Shown piece by piece: positions 41,022 through 49,851 of a stretch of 59,507 nucleotides of DNA. Source of the DNA: an uncultured Bdellovibrionales bacterium (GTDB lineage: Bacteria; Bdellovibrionota; Bdellovibrionia; Bdellovibrionales; JAMPXM01); contig CALBDW010000143.1 in assembly GCA_937927435.1 (NCBI GenBank), forward strand, positions 1 through 59,507. Reading direction: 5' to 3'. Numbering within the stretch: position 1 is the first letter of the stretch; every line of letters begins with the position of its first letter. A program made the translations under genes and the position numbers. The notes under the pieces were generated by a model that saw nothing but the letters and a program-made list of their open reading frames with translations, was not told the DNA's origin and did no database searches.

Positions 41022-42293
41022 TCAAAGATATCTGAACCAGAGGTCGAAAATCAGGTGCAGGCGTCCGTCGAGCGTTTGGACGACGGATTTCATGCGCGTC
41101 TCGTTTCCATACTGGTCGACTTCGACGTAGTTCGGGTCGTAGTTCAGGTCGATCAGCACGATGCCTTTTTCCTCGAGAGAGTAAAGCTCCCATTTCTGAG
41201 CGACGCCGTCGAGGTTGGCGTCTTGCCACAGACGGAGTTCGCGATAGATGTCGTCTTTGGGCGTGATGTAGCCGTCGATCGCCTCGGCTCGATAAGTGCC
41301 GTCGCTGCGGCGCCCGTCATATTTGCGGAGAGCTTCGTAGCCGTTGGAGGCAAAGGTTCCATCTGGACCTAAAGTGTTGTCGCCGAAAAGCTCGTCGATC
41401 CCGTTGACATTCCCGTTCCGGTCCGGTTTCACCAGGAAGTAGTGGTGCTGCATGCTCCGGGGCGTGAACCAAGAGACTTGTTTCGGCGTATAAGGCGCTG
41501 GGCTCGAGCGCTTGCCGAGAATATCAAAGAGAACGCCGTCGAGCGGAGCGGTCAGTTCGATCGCCGAGGGAACCACGCTTTCCGACAAGCGCACGACGAG
41601 CGGGCTCGCCCGGCGATCGCACGGATCGTCATCCCGCAGATAATCCGGGAGTGTCTCGTTTGTATCGTAAAGGATTTCGATTTTGTTCGCCGAACCCTTT
41701 TTGGGTGAGTACGAAACGGAGCCGAGTGTAGCTTTTTTGCTTCCTTTGACACCGACGACGTCGATTCTGACCAGAGTGGCCGAGTCTAGATTGATCTGGC
41801 ATTTTTGTGCGATGGCGCCGACATTGAGCTTTTTCTCGTTAAAGAGAAGAGATTGGATCCCTAAGCTCGGCGAGTCTTTAATCACGCACGACTTGGGTGT
41901 CGAGACTTTGATTTCCAGCGAGGTCGCCGCTTTCAGGTTGATGCCGTTATTCGTCTGCGTCCGGTTTCTTGAGCACAGATAAGACACTTGAGCGAAGTCT
42001 GTGACCGGAGAAGACGCGGATCCCGGAGATGAAGAGGCCGGAGAGTCGATGAGGTAGTCCGGAAGGTCGCCGGAAGACGGGGGATCGATGAGATAGTCCG
42101 GAAGATCAAGGGATGAAGAGGGGGCGATGGTACCCGTGGTATGCCGACGCGTGATCAACGTGTGTTGAAAGACCGGTGTCGTCGAGATCAGGGCCTGTTT
42201 TGCGCTTTGATCCAGGGTTTCGAATCCGCCGCAGCCGACAAGGATGACCGGAGTTGCGACGAGAACTCCGAATTTAGAAATGAGCTCTTTCAT
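41022..42293 (-). CDS. Lipoprotein with EF-hand-like calcium loops and LPDYL repeats
   Basis: The start at 42293 gives MKELISKFGVLVATPVILVGCGG with a good lipobox (LVGC). GGGGGGAAAG lies upstream, and an ATG twelve codons earlier is in frame. Two LPDYLID repeats occur near residues 62-85 and a third LPDYLRD later. The C-terminal half resembles the calcium-rich module of RTX-like proteins: DRNGNVNGIDELFGD, a YEALRKYD helix, then LRLWQDANLDGVAQKWEL. In the last, DANLDGVAQKWE fits the DxNxDGxxxxxE EF-hand loop exactly. The protein is probably an outer-membrane-anchored calcium-binding protein. Its role is unknown; adhesion or surface display are possibilities. Confidence 0.8.
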   Translation of the reverse strand: MKELISKFGVLVATPVILVGCGGFETLDQSAKQALISTTPVFQHTLITRRHTTGTIAPSSSLDLPDYLIDPPSSGDLPDYLIDSPASSSPGSASSPVTDFAQVSYLCSRNRTQTNNGINLKAATSLEIKVSTPKSCVIKDSPSLGIQSLLFNEKKLNVGAIAQKCQINLDSATLVRIDVVGVKGSKKATLGSVSYSPKKGSANKIEILYDTNETLPDYLRDDDPCDRRASPLVVRLSESVVPSAIELTAPLDGVLFDILGKRSSPAPYTPKQVSWFTPRSMQHHYFLVKPDRNGNVNGIDELFGDNTLGPDGTFASNGYEALRKYDGRRSDGTYRAEAIDGYITPKDDIYRELRLWQDANLDGVAQKWELYSLEEKGIVLIDLNYDPNYVEVDQYGNETRMKSVVQTLDGRLHLIFDLWFRYL

Positions 42294-42483
42294 GTTCTTT
42301 CCCCCCACTTTCGCCTCAAAATGATTCACGTTTTAAGGCGTCCCCCTTTGTCAGGGTTTCAGCAAACGGAGGGCCGGGAAAAGTTCGAATGAAACGTCGA
42401 CGGCCGAATAAAAGCTGAACGGCTGACAAGAAGTCTGACACCAGGGTTCGAAACTAGGTTTCGGAATACTGCGGAACCAATGC

Positions 42484-42512
42484 TTGATGTTTGCGGGGTC
42501 CCAGTCTATCCT
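42484..42512 (+). promoter_or_regulatory. Candidate promoter of the resB-ccsA operon
   Basis: TTGATG (42484-42489) and TATCCT (42507-42512) have 17-base spacing. Transcription from about 42519 would exclude the ATG at 42480 and favour the GTG at 42540 as the resB start. Confidence 0.5.
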
Positions 42513-42539
42513 CGCGCCGAATCCGAAAAAGGGAGCACA

Positions 42540-43940
42540 GTGGCATTCAAGAAATCTCGCGTCTTGAAATTTTTGGCTTCGATTGAACTCGGTGTCATTA
42601 TCATCGTGATTATCGCCGCTCTGACCGCTTGGGGCACGTTCGTTGAAGCCAAGTACAACGATCCGGTCGCCGCTAAGAAGCTCGTTTATCATTCTGTTTG
42701 GATGTACAGCGCTCTCATTGCGCTCGCCATCTCCCTCATTTCAGTGATGGTGGATCGCTGGCCGTGGCGCGAAAAACACATTGGTTTTGTTCTGGCGCAT
42801 CTTGGCATTGTGATCTTGCTCATCGGTTCCGTCTTAACGAGGTACTTCGGGCTCGATGGCACGATGAGTCTCGCGGTCGGCCAGAGTTCCCAGTTCGTCT
42901 TGAACGAAGATACGGTAATCGCGGCTTATGCGTCTCTCGGGGACGATTCGGGATTCCGAAAAGTCGGCGAAGCGAAAGTCGATTTCTTCTTAAACCGCCC
43001 GACGGCTGAAAAGCCGTTTGAGCTTCCTCTTGCTGGCGGGAGCGTTTACGTCATTGATTACTATCCTTACGCGTTCCGCGAAGAGAAGATCGTCGAAAGT
43101 TCGCGCGAAAACGCGGGGGCGGGGATTCGCTTCCAGCTTCAAAACGACCGCGTGAGCTTAACTCAGTGGCTGGTGCAGCCGGCGTCTGGGCGGGATGTAT
43201 CGAAAAACTTAGGGCCGGCGGAGGTCATTCTGACTCAGGAAAAAGTGACTCCGCCGAAAGGGCGGAATGTTCTTGTTCTCAGACCTCAAGGAGACGTCGT
43301 TGAATATGAAATTCATACGGCTCGCGAGCCGGGCAAAGTGAAGCGGGGGCGGGTCCGGTCCGGCGATACGGTCGACACAGGATGGATGGGGCTTGTGCTC
43401 CGCATTCTGAAGTACGTCCCGAGAGCCGAGGAACAAATCAGCTTCAAGCCGACCGAAGCTGCAACTCCGATGACGATGGCGGCGATCAAATTGAAATATC
43501 AGGGGCAAGAGTATTGGGTGGGAGAGAACTCGATGCTCAAGCTCTTTACCGACCAGGCGGTCTACATTTTAACCTATGGTCGGACGCGGACGGACATCGG
43601 TTTTCCCGTGACGCTTAAAGATTTTCGGATCGGGCGTTACCCCGGCTCCATGAGAGCCGCCAGCTATGAGAGTGTGGTGGAAGTGCCGGGAGTGGGTGAG
43701 CGGGTTATTTCGATGAATGCCCCGCTCTATCACAATGGCTACACGTTTTATCAGGCGAGCTTCAGTGAAGACGAGGAGGGAAGGCCGACGATTTCGGTTT
43801 TCTCCGTGAACTGGGACCCGGGGCGTTGGTTCAAATACTTGGGCTCCGCGCTGATCGTTCTCGGTTCCATCCACTTGTTCTATTTTAAGCAAAAGACCAA
43901 GCGCCGGAACGCGAAGGCCGAAGCGCAAAGCGCCGCTTGA
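42540..43940 (+). CDS. resB: ResB-like cytochrome c biogenesis protein
   Basis: ResB (CcsB) and CcsA form the system II complex that carries haem across the membrane and attaches it to apocytochrome c. Membrane segments lie near the N-terminus (LGVIIIVIIAALTAWGTFV, then two more around VYHSVWMYSALIAL and IGFVLAHLGIVILLIGSV) and near the C-terminus (YLGSALIVLGSIHLFYF). A large periplasmic region lies between them. The family element NAPLYHNGYTFYQASF is present near the end. GTG 42540 is chosen because GGGAG lies 4 bases upstream and the promoter candidate lies between it and the ATG at 42480. The gene is followed closely by ccsA, and ActA and ActE are the obvious local clients. Confidence 0.88.
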   Translation: MAFKKSRVLKFLASIELGVIIIVIIAALTAWGTFVEAKYNDPVAAKKLVYHSVWMYSALIALAISLISVMVDRWPWREKHIGFVLAHLGIVILLIGSVLTRYFGLDGTMSLAVGQSSQFVLNEDTVIAAYASLGDDSGFRKVGEAKVDFFLNRPTAEKPFELPLAGGSVYVIDYYPYAFREEKIVESSRENAGAGIRFQLQNDRVSLTQWLVQPASGRDVSKNLGPAEVILTQEKVTPPKGRNVLVLRPQGDVVEYEIHTAREPGKVKRGRVRSGDTVDTGWMGLVLRILKYVPRAEEQISFKPTEAATPMTMAAIKLKYQGQEYWVGENSMLKLFTDQAVYILTYGRTRTDIGFPVTLKDFRIGRYPGSMRAASYESVVEVPGVGERVISMNAPLYHNGYTFYQASFSEDEEGRPTISVFSVNWDPGRWFKYLGSALIVLGSIHLFYFKQKTKRRNAKAEAQSAA

Positions 43941-43966
43941 GCCGCATAGATCTTGGGGGTGGCATA

Positions 43967-45736
43967 ATGAGTTCCCAATACGTATCGACGACATCCGGTT
44001 TCACTCATCGTGGTTTGCGACGGGTTTTGATTGCGGCGACAATGATTTTTTCGCTTTTTCACTCCGTCGGCCACGCGAAGGCTGAAGGCAGCGATCCGCT
44101 TCGCTATTTACCCGTCCAAGATGCGGGGCGGGTGAAGCCGCTCGACACGCTGGCGCGCGAAACGTTGCAGCTCGTTTACGGTTACGAAACGTATAAGACG
44201 CCCAAGGGGGAACGGCGTCCGGCGATTGAGATCGTGATGACGTGGATGCTGATCCCGCGGTATTGGGACACGCAAAAAATTGTCCAGATCACGCATAAAG
44301 GGCTCAAGGATTCGTTGGATCTGCCGGCTGAAGAAAAATACTTCTCTCCGGAAGAGCTTTTCGCCAACCCGCGCACGTCTCTCGTTTTTCAAGAGCTCAA
44401 TTCGTTTCGAGCGACGAAGCAAAAGCTTTCGCCGTATTTTCAGGCGGTTCAAAGGCTTGAGAACCAGTTGGGGATGTATCAGGCGATTAAGAATGGGTAC
44501 GGTATTCGCGTCGTGCCGCCGCGGGCTGGGGATGATTCGCGGCTGGCGGATGATCCCCACGGAGAGGCTGCGCGTTGGCTTTCGGTCTCGGAACTCCAAG
44601 GCGAACTCCAAGATAAATTCGGCGAAATCATCAAAGCCTTTGTCCGCAGTCTGCCGGCTGACGAAGATATACCAGTTGCTCCGGGTGACAATGAGAGCGG
44701 GCCGTCCCTCTCGGAAGCGGTGGAGAACTTCAAAGCTTCGGCTCGCGCGGAAAACCCCGCGCTGTATCCGGCGGACCGAGTGATTGCGGTGGAAGTGCAT
44801 GAAAGATCCTTCCATCCTTTCATGTACACGTGGATTCTTTATCTCTTGAGCGGCGTGGTACTCGCTTATGCTTGGCATTTGGGAACGTCGAAAATCGGGC
44901 TGGGATTTTATCGCGCGGGTTGGGTGCTGACGGTTCTGGCATTTCTCCTTCATACGTATGGATTCGGTTTGCGGATCTATCTCACGGGCCGGCCACCGGT
45001 TTCGAATATGTATGAATCGGTTGTCTGGGTCTCGTGGGGAACGGTTCTTTTTGCGGCGATTTTTGAGGCCCTTTACCGACGCCGCTTCATTCTCTTGGCG
45101 GGGACGGCGGTCGGGGTTCTTTGTCTGATCGTCGCTGATATGGCTCCCACAATTCTGGATCGCAGTATCCAGCCGCTGGAGCCGGTGCTTCGCAGCAATC
45201 TTTGGCTTACGGTGCACGTATTGACAATCACTCTCAGTTACTCGGCGTTTTTCCTTGCCTGGGGACTGAGTAATATTGGGCTCGGCTTCATCTTGGTTGG
45301 GGAGCGTCCCACTTCGGATCGCATGCGCGCCATTGTGCAGACCGTCTATCGCACGCTCCAAATTGGGGTGGTTCTCTTGGCTGCGGGAACGATCTTAGGA
45401 GGAATTTGGGCTGATTACAGCTGGGGGCGCTTCTGGGGATGGGATCCCAAAGAGACGTGGGCCTTTATTGCGCTCATGGGCTATATCGCGCTTCTCCATG
45501 GTCGTTTGATCGGTTGGGTGAAAAACACCGGGTTGTTGGTTGGCTCGGTGGTGGCCTTTAGTCTGGTGATTATGGCTTGGTACGGGGTCAATTACGTGTT
45601 GGGTGCGGGCCTCCATTCGTATGGTTTCGGTGCTGGCGGGGTTCAATACGTGGCTGGCTTTGTGATACTCAATTTCATTTACCTCGCTTACGTTCTTTAC
45701 GTTCAGCACGTGCGGGCGAAGAAGTTGGCGGGTTGA
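43967..45736 (+). CDS. ccsA: CcsA-like haem-handling cytochrome c biogenesis protein
   Basis: This is the haem-binding partner of ResB. The C-terminal part is a typical CcsA: several membrane helices, PPVSNMYESVVWVSWG, and the tryptophan-rich WGRFWGWDPKETWAFI (WWD motif) with conserved His residues in LTVHVLTITLSYSAFF. The N-terminal half (to about residue 275) is an added soluble region preceded by a hydrophobic segment, and looks extracytoplasmic. Such an extended CcsA is known in some deltaproteobacteria and Bacteroidetes. ATG 43967 has GGGGTGG five bases upstream; a TTG overlapping the resB stop is also in frame. The next gene is actA, 330 bases on. Confidence 0.9.
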   Translation: MSSQYVSTTSGFTHRGLRRVLIAATMIFSLFHSVGHAKAEGSDPLRYLPVQDAGRVKPLDTLARETLQLVYGYETYKTPKGERRPAIEIVMTWMLIPRYWDTQKIVQITHKGLKDSLDLPAEEKYFSPEELFANPRTSLVFQELNSFRATKQKLSPYFQAVQRLENQLGMYQAIKNGYGIRVVPPRAGDDSRLADDPHGEAARWLSVSELQGELQDKFGEIIKAFVRSLPADEDIPVAPGDNESGPSLSEAVENFKASARAENPALYPADRVIAVEVHERSFHPFMYTWILYLLSGVVLAYAWHLGTSKIGLGFYRAGWVLTVLAFLLHTYGFGLRIYLTGRPPVSNMYESVVWVSWGTVLFAAIFEALYRRRFILLAGTAVGVLCLIVADMAPTILDRSIQPLEPVLRSNLWLTVHVLTITLSYSAFFLAWGLSNIGLGFILVGERPTSDRMRAIVQTVYRTLQIGVVLLAAGTILGGIWADYSWGRFWGWDPKETWAFIALMGYIALLHGRLIGWVKNTGLLVGSVVAFSLVIMAWYGVNYVLGAGLHSYGFGAGGVQYVAGFVILNFIYLAYVLYVQHVRAKKLAG

Positions 45737-45779
45737 GGTCGCCGAGCTATCGTACGGTTTGTTCGCCACGGTGATCGGC

Positions 45780-45817
45780 CGTAACAGTCGTGAAAAGCGC
45801 GACTGTTGCGGTTTTCC
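45780..45817 (+). terminator. Intrinsic terminator after ccsA
   Basis: CGTAACAGTCG (45780-45790) and CGACTGTTGCG (45800-45810) pair along 11 bases with one G-U, followed by GTTTTCC. It lies 44 bases after the ccsA stop and separates the haem-attachment genes from the act operon. Confidence 0.65.
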
Positions 45818-45843
45818 GGTTCTTGTAAAGCTCTTGCAAAGAT

Positions 45844-45898
45844 CCCCTCCAAAACGATCAGCTGCTTGCGTCTTAAGCAGTTGAACGTTGCGGAGGGG
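45844..45898 (+). repeat. Nested hairpin element between ccsA and actA
   Basis: Outer arms CCCCTCC (45844-45850) and GGAGGGG (45892-45898) enclose an inner hairpin CAGCTGCTT/AAGCAGTTG (45859-45867 with 45875-45883, one G-U). The element is followed by AAAAG and then about 170 bases before the actA ATG. The region 45737-46068 otherwise shows no gene. It may be part of a small RNA or of the act operon leader. Confidence 0.55.
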
Positions 45899-46068
45899 AA
45901 AAGTTCCTGCTTCTCGTCGCAGCAGCGAATTGCCTGCGCGGAGTTCATTTTCAATTGCTTCTCAGAAAATATTTGCCAAATTGCCAGAAATTGATGAGTT
46001 AGGAGACTTGAGCCAACTTAAAAATTCGATATCGGCAACGTCGAATGGCAACTTGAGTGAGGAGTCGT

Positions 46069-46692
46069 ATGGAATCTCTCCTGGACGAATCGGCTGAGAA
46101 AGCGACTCTCGGTCCGATTCAATCGGCGCCCTCAAAGGGACGCGATCAATTTGGTTTCTTCGGATGGAGCTTCAAACTCATGACAATCCCCGTATTAATG
46201 CTTTTCGCTGCTTTCGGGCTGACGGGCTGCGAGTGGGGATCGATCGGCTACAACAAGAACTACGCCCCTGAACAGCCGATCCCGTTCTCGCACGAGTTGC
46301 ATGCCGGCACATACCAAATCCAGTGCCTTTACTGCCATTCGGGTGTTGAACGCTCGGCTCATTCGCCGGTTCCGTCCCTCAACATCTGCATGAACTGCCA
46401 TCTCGTGGTCGCAACGGATAAGCCGGCGATCCAGAAGCTGGCTGACGCCTACAACAATAATCAGCCCATCCCCTGGGTGAAGGTGCACATGTTGCCCGAC
46501 CACGTGAAGTTCAATCACAAAGCTCACGTGGATCGCTTCGGCGCGCCTCAGGCTTGCCAGAAGTGCCACGGCCCCGTGGAGTCGATGGAGACGCTTTATC
46601 AGTATTCATCGTTGTCCATGGGCTGGTGCGTGGAATGCCATCGCCAACCTGAGAACCAGGCGCCCGTGAATTGCTCGACTTGTCATTATTGA
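46069..46692 (+). CDS. actA: Alternative complex III subunit ActA, pentahaem cytochrome c
   Basis: ActA is the multihaem electron-exit subunit of alternative complex III, the quinol-oxidising complex that replaces cytochrome bc1 in many bacteria. Five CxxCH haem sites are present: CLYCH, CMNCH, CQKCH, CVECH and CSTCH, the last at the C-terminus. A membrane segment near residue 40-55 (LMTIPVLMLFAAFGLTGCEW) leads into the periplasmic part. The ATG 46069 is chosen because GAGGAG lies 4-5 bases upstream; 46057 is in frame but lacks this. It opens the operon actABCDEF. Confidence 0.94.
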   Translation: MESLLDESAEKATLGPIQSAPSKGRDQFGFFGWSFKLMTIPVLMLFAAFGLTGCEWGSIGYNKNYAPEQPIPFSHELHAGTYQIQCLYCHSGVERSAHSPVPSLNICMNCHLVVATDKPAIQKLADAYNNNQPIPWVKVHMLPDHVKFNHKAHVDRFGAPQACQKCHGPVESMETLYQYSSLSMGWCVECHRQPENQAPVNCSTCHY

Positions 46693-46731
46693 TGGCATCG
46701 AACCAATGTCTCTCTGGAGCGGACTCTGAAT

Positions 46732-49700
46732 ATGATGAACGATCAAAAGCAAACCCAAGCTAAAAATGGTCCCGAGTTCTGGCTGAGCCTTGAGCAGTAC
46801 TATGGCGATGCCGAATTCGCCAAACGTGCTGAAAATGAGTTCCTCTCGTCGCCTTTGTCTTCAGAAGACGGCAAGGACGGTCTGGCGCGCCGGGAATTCC
46901 TGAAGCTCATGGGCGCCAGCATTGCCATGGCGACCACGGCTTGTGTGCGCCGCCCGGTTCAACACATCATTCCGTACGCCCAAGCTCCCAAAGGTTACAC
47001 TGCGGGCGTGCCTGATTTTTATGCAAGCACCTGGTTTGACGGAGTAGAGGGTTACGGGCTTCTTGTAAAAACCCTTGAAGGGCGTCCGATTAAGCTTGAA
47101 GGTAACCCCAAACATCCGATGAACGCGGGCAGCCTTGTCGCCCGCACGCACGCCGAGGTTCTGGCTCTCTACGATCCGGATCGGCTGCGGAATCCCGTCC
47201 GCAACTTGCTGAACAAAGAACGGACGAACCGCGAGGCGGTTCGCACGAATTGGCAAGATGCCGACGCGAAAATCGTCGAAGAACTGAAAAACGGCGGTGT
47301 CGCGATCCTTTCGTCGACGCTGCCTTCGCCGTCGGCTCGCGCGATGATCGAAGATTTCCGTCGCGCTTACGGCGCTCGCTGGGTTCAATACGACTCGCTC
47401 CCGGTCGATGCCGTTGTCGAAGGGCAACGCCGTTCATATGGCAAAGCCGTCATGCCCCGCTACCGCATCGATCAGGCGAAAATGATCGTCTCAATCGATG
47501 CCGACTTCTTGGGTACATATCTTTCGCCGGCTGAGTTTATGCAGCAGTGGAAGAAGATTCGCAAGCCCGGACCGGACATGGCCCGTCTCGTGGTTTTCGA
47601 ATCGACGGCTTCGCTGACCGGCTTCAACGCGGACGACCGCATTCGCATCAAGCCGTCGCAGCAACTTGATGTCGTCGTGGCGTTGATTCAATCGGTGGTG
47701 AACGCATCGAAAGGCGCGTTGTCTCTTCCGGCCGCTGTTCGTCCGCTCGTGAAAGCGGATGCGGCCGCCGGCTTGGGCATGAAGCCTGAACTTCTTGTGA
47801 AAATCGGTGAGGAGCTTTGGGCGAATCGCGGAAAAGGCTTGGTGATCGCCGGCGGTCTTCCGACGGCGGACGCGGTTGAAGTGCAAATCGCCGTCAACCT
47901 GTTGAACTCGCTCCTCGGGAATGATGGGCGCACGATCGATTACGACGGCGTGACATTGCAAACCCGCCAAGGTTCGGCGGCGGAACTCGCGAAGCTTATC
48001 GCCGATATGAATGCGGGTTCGATCAAAACTTTGATCATTCACAACCTGAACCCGGTTTACGTTTTGCCGCCGGATGCGGGGTTCGTGGAAGCGATGAAGA
48101 AAGTGAACCTCGTCGTGTACACCGGAAACCGCAACGACGAGACCGGCAAGTTTGCGCACTACGTTCTCCCGGCCGGCACGTCGCTTGAAAACTGGGGCGA
48201 TTACGAACTCGAAACCGGCGTCTTCAGTATCCAACAACCGACGATCCGTCCGCTGCATGATTCGCGAGGCTTCGAAGAGTCGCTGCTTGTTTGGACGAAA
48301 CAGGCGACGAACGCTCCCGCGCGCGTGAAAGCGGCGAACGATTGGCACGAATACGTACGCGGCGTGTGGAGATCCGACATCTATCCGAAGGCGAGCGAAG
48401 GCCGGGGTAAGTCGTTCGACGACTTCTGGATCACTGTTCTTCAACAGGGCGTGATTCAAATCGGCGACCGCCGTGATCGGATGAGCGCAAGCCGCACGTT
48501 CCAGGGCACGATTTCGCCGTCCCGCGCGAACTCGGGCGGTTACGAGATCTCGCTCTATTCGACGCCGCAGCTTGCGGACGGCCGTTACGCGAACGTTTCG
48601 TGGCTGCAAGAGCTTCCGGATCCCGTGACGAAAATCGTTTGGGACAACTACGTCATGGTGAGCCCGGCGACCGCCCGCAAAGAGAAGTTAAACGAAGGCG
48701 ATAAGATCGATATCACGGTCGGCTCCAAAACGATCCGGCTGCCGGTTCACATCCAGCCAGGCCTCCACGATGAAGTTTTGAGTATCGCGGTCGGCTACGG
48801 CCGTCACGAGGCGGGCAAAGTCGCTAAGGGCATCGGGGTGAACGCGTTTGAACTGGCGACCTTCGCGAACGGTAAGGTTCAGTTCTCGGGCCTTCCGGCG
48901 ATGTTCAAGAAAACGGGCGAGAAGTACGATCTCGTGACGACTCAAGGCCACCACTCCATGGAAGGCCGTCAGATCGTCATTGAGACGACGAACGCCGCTT
49001 ATCAGAAGAATCCTGAATCCGGTATCCATCGTCATCACGTGTTCTCCATCTGGCCGGAGCACCAATACACGAAGCACCGTTGGGCGATGGCGATCGACCT
49101 CAACGTGTGCACGGGCTGCTCCGCATGTGTGATCGCGTGCCAGGCCGAAAATAATATCCCGGTTGTCGGCAAGCGCTACGTGATGGAAGGCCGCGAGATG
49201 CATTGGATCCGTATCGACCGCTACTACAAAGGCGCTCCCGAAGAGCCCGAAGCGGTTTTCCAACCCGTGCTTTGCCAACATTGCGAAAATGCGCCGTGTG
49301 AAACGGTTTGCCCGGTTCTTGCGACAGTTCACAGCGATGAAGGCTTGAACGACATGGTTTACAACCGGTGCGTCGGAACCCGTTATTGCGCGAACAACTG
49401 TCCGTACAAAGTTCGCCGCTTCAACTGGTTTAACTACACGAAGAAAATCGAGTCTCCGTTGCACATGGCTCTCAACCCGGATGTCACGGTCCGCACTCGC
49501 GGTGTGATGGAGAAGTGCACGTTCTGCGTCCAACGCATCCGTAGCGTCACCACCGGGATTGGCAAGGAAGGCAAACCTGAACGCGTCGCGGATGGTGAAA
49601 TCCAAACGGCATGCGAGCAAACGTGCCCGACGAACGCGATCGTCTTCGGCGATCTCAACGATCCCGAATCGAGAGTGCGTAAGCTCTTTGAAGAGAGACG

Positions 49701-49851
49701 CGCATATCGCTTGCTCGAAGAGGTCAACACGCAGCCGCGCGTTCGTTATTTGAGTCGCGTGCGCAACGCGGAACGGGACGCTTCTCACGGAGAAGGGTCT
49801 CACCATGGACAGAAGGTGAATGATCATCAAGCGGAAGGTATGCAGGTATGA
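46732..49851 (+). CDS. actB: Alternative complex III subunit ActB, molybdopterin-oxidoreductase-like iron-sulfur protein
   Basis: ActB is the large periplasmic subunit, a fusion of a molybdopterin-oxidoreductase-like domain that in known complexes holds no molybdenum cofactor with a ferredoxin-like iron-sulfur domain. A twin-arginine signal (ARREFLKLMGAS, Arg 53-54) directs export. The fold domain occupies roughly residues 75-750. The iron-sulfur domain has cysteine clusters CTGCSACVIACQ near residue 793, CQHCENAPCETVC, CVGTRYCANNC, CTFC and CEQTC, enough for one [3Fe-4S] and three [4Fe-4S] sites as in family members. The stop overlaps actC as ATGA. The 1039-residue length is normal. Confidence 0.95.
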   Translation: MMNDQKQTQAKNGPEFWLSLEQYYGDAEFAKRAENEFLSSPLSSEDGKDGLARREFLKLMGASIAMATTACVRRPVQHIIPYAQAPKGYTAGVPDFYASTWFDGVEGYGLLVKTLEGRPIKLEGNPKHPMNAGSLVARTHAEVLALYDPDRLRNPVRNLLNKERTNREAVRTNWQDADAKIVEELKNGGVAILSSTLPSPSARAMIEDFRRAYGARWVQYDSLPVDAVVEGQRRSYGKAVMPRYRIDQAKMIVSIDADFLGTYLSPAEFMQQWKKIRKPGPDMARLVVFESTASLTGFNADDRIRIKPSQQLDVVVALIQSVVNASKGALSLPAAVRPLVKADAAAGLGMKPELLVKIGEELWANRGKGLVIAGGLPTADAVEVQIAVNLLNSLLGNDGRTIDYDGVTLQTRQGSAAELAKLIADMNAGSIKTLIIHNLNPVYVLPPDAGFVEAMKKVNLVVYTGNRNDETGKFAHYVLPAGTSLENWGDYELETGVFSIQQPTIRPLHDSRGFEESLLVWTKQATNAPARVKAANDWHEYVRGVWRSDIYPKASEGRGKSFDDFWITVLQQGVIQIGDRRDRMSASRTFQGTISPSRANSGGYEISLYSTPQLADGRYANVSWLQELPDPVTKIVWDNYVMVSPATARKEKLNEGDKIDITVGSKTIRLPVHIQPGLHDEVLSIAVGYGRHEAGKVAKGIGVNAFELATFANGKVQFSGLPAMFKKTGEKYDLVTTQGHHSMEGRQIVIETTNAAYQKNPESGIHRHHVFSIWPEHQYTKHRWAMAIDLNVCTGCSACVIACQAENNIPVVGKRYVMEGREMHWIRIDRYYKGAPEEPEAVFQPVLCQHCENAPCETVCPVLATVHSDEGLNDMVYNRCVGTRYCANNCPYKVRRFNWFNYTKKIESPLHMALNPDVTVRTRGVMEKCTFCVQRIRSVTTGIGKEGKPERVADGEIQTACEQTCPTNAIVFGDLNDPESRVRKLFEERRAYRLLEEVNTQPRVRYLSRVRNAERDASHGEGSHHGQKVNDHQAEGMQV

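Noticed and set aside
44108..45361. Long minus-strand frame (417 codons) opposite ccsA
   Set aside because: It is antisense to a clearly conserved membrane protein, very rich in Arg, His and Pro, and has no signal or family pattern.
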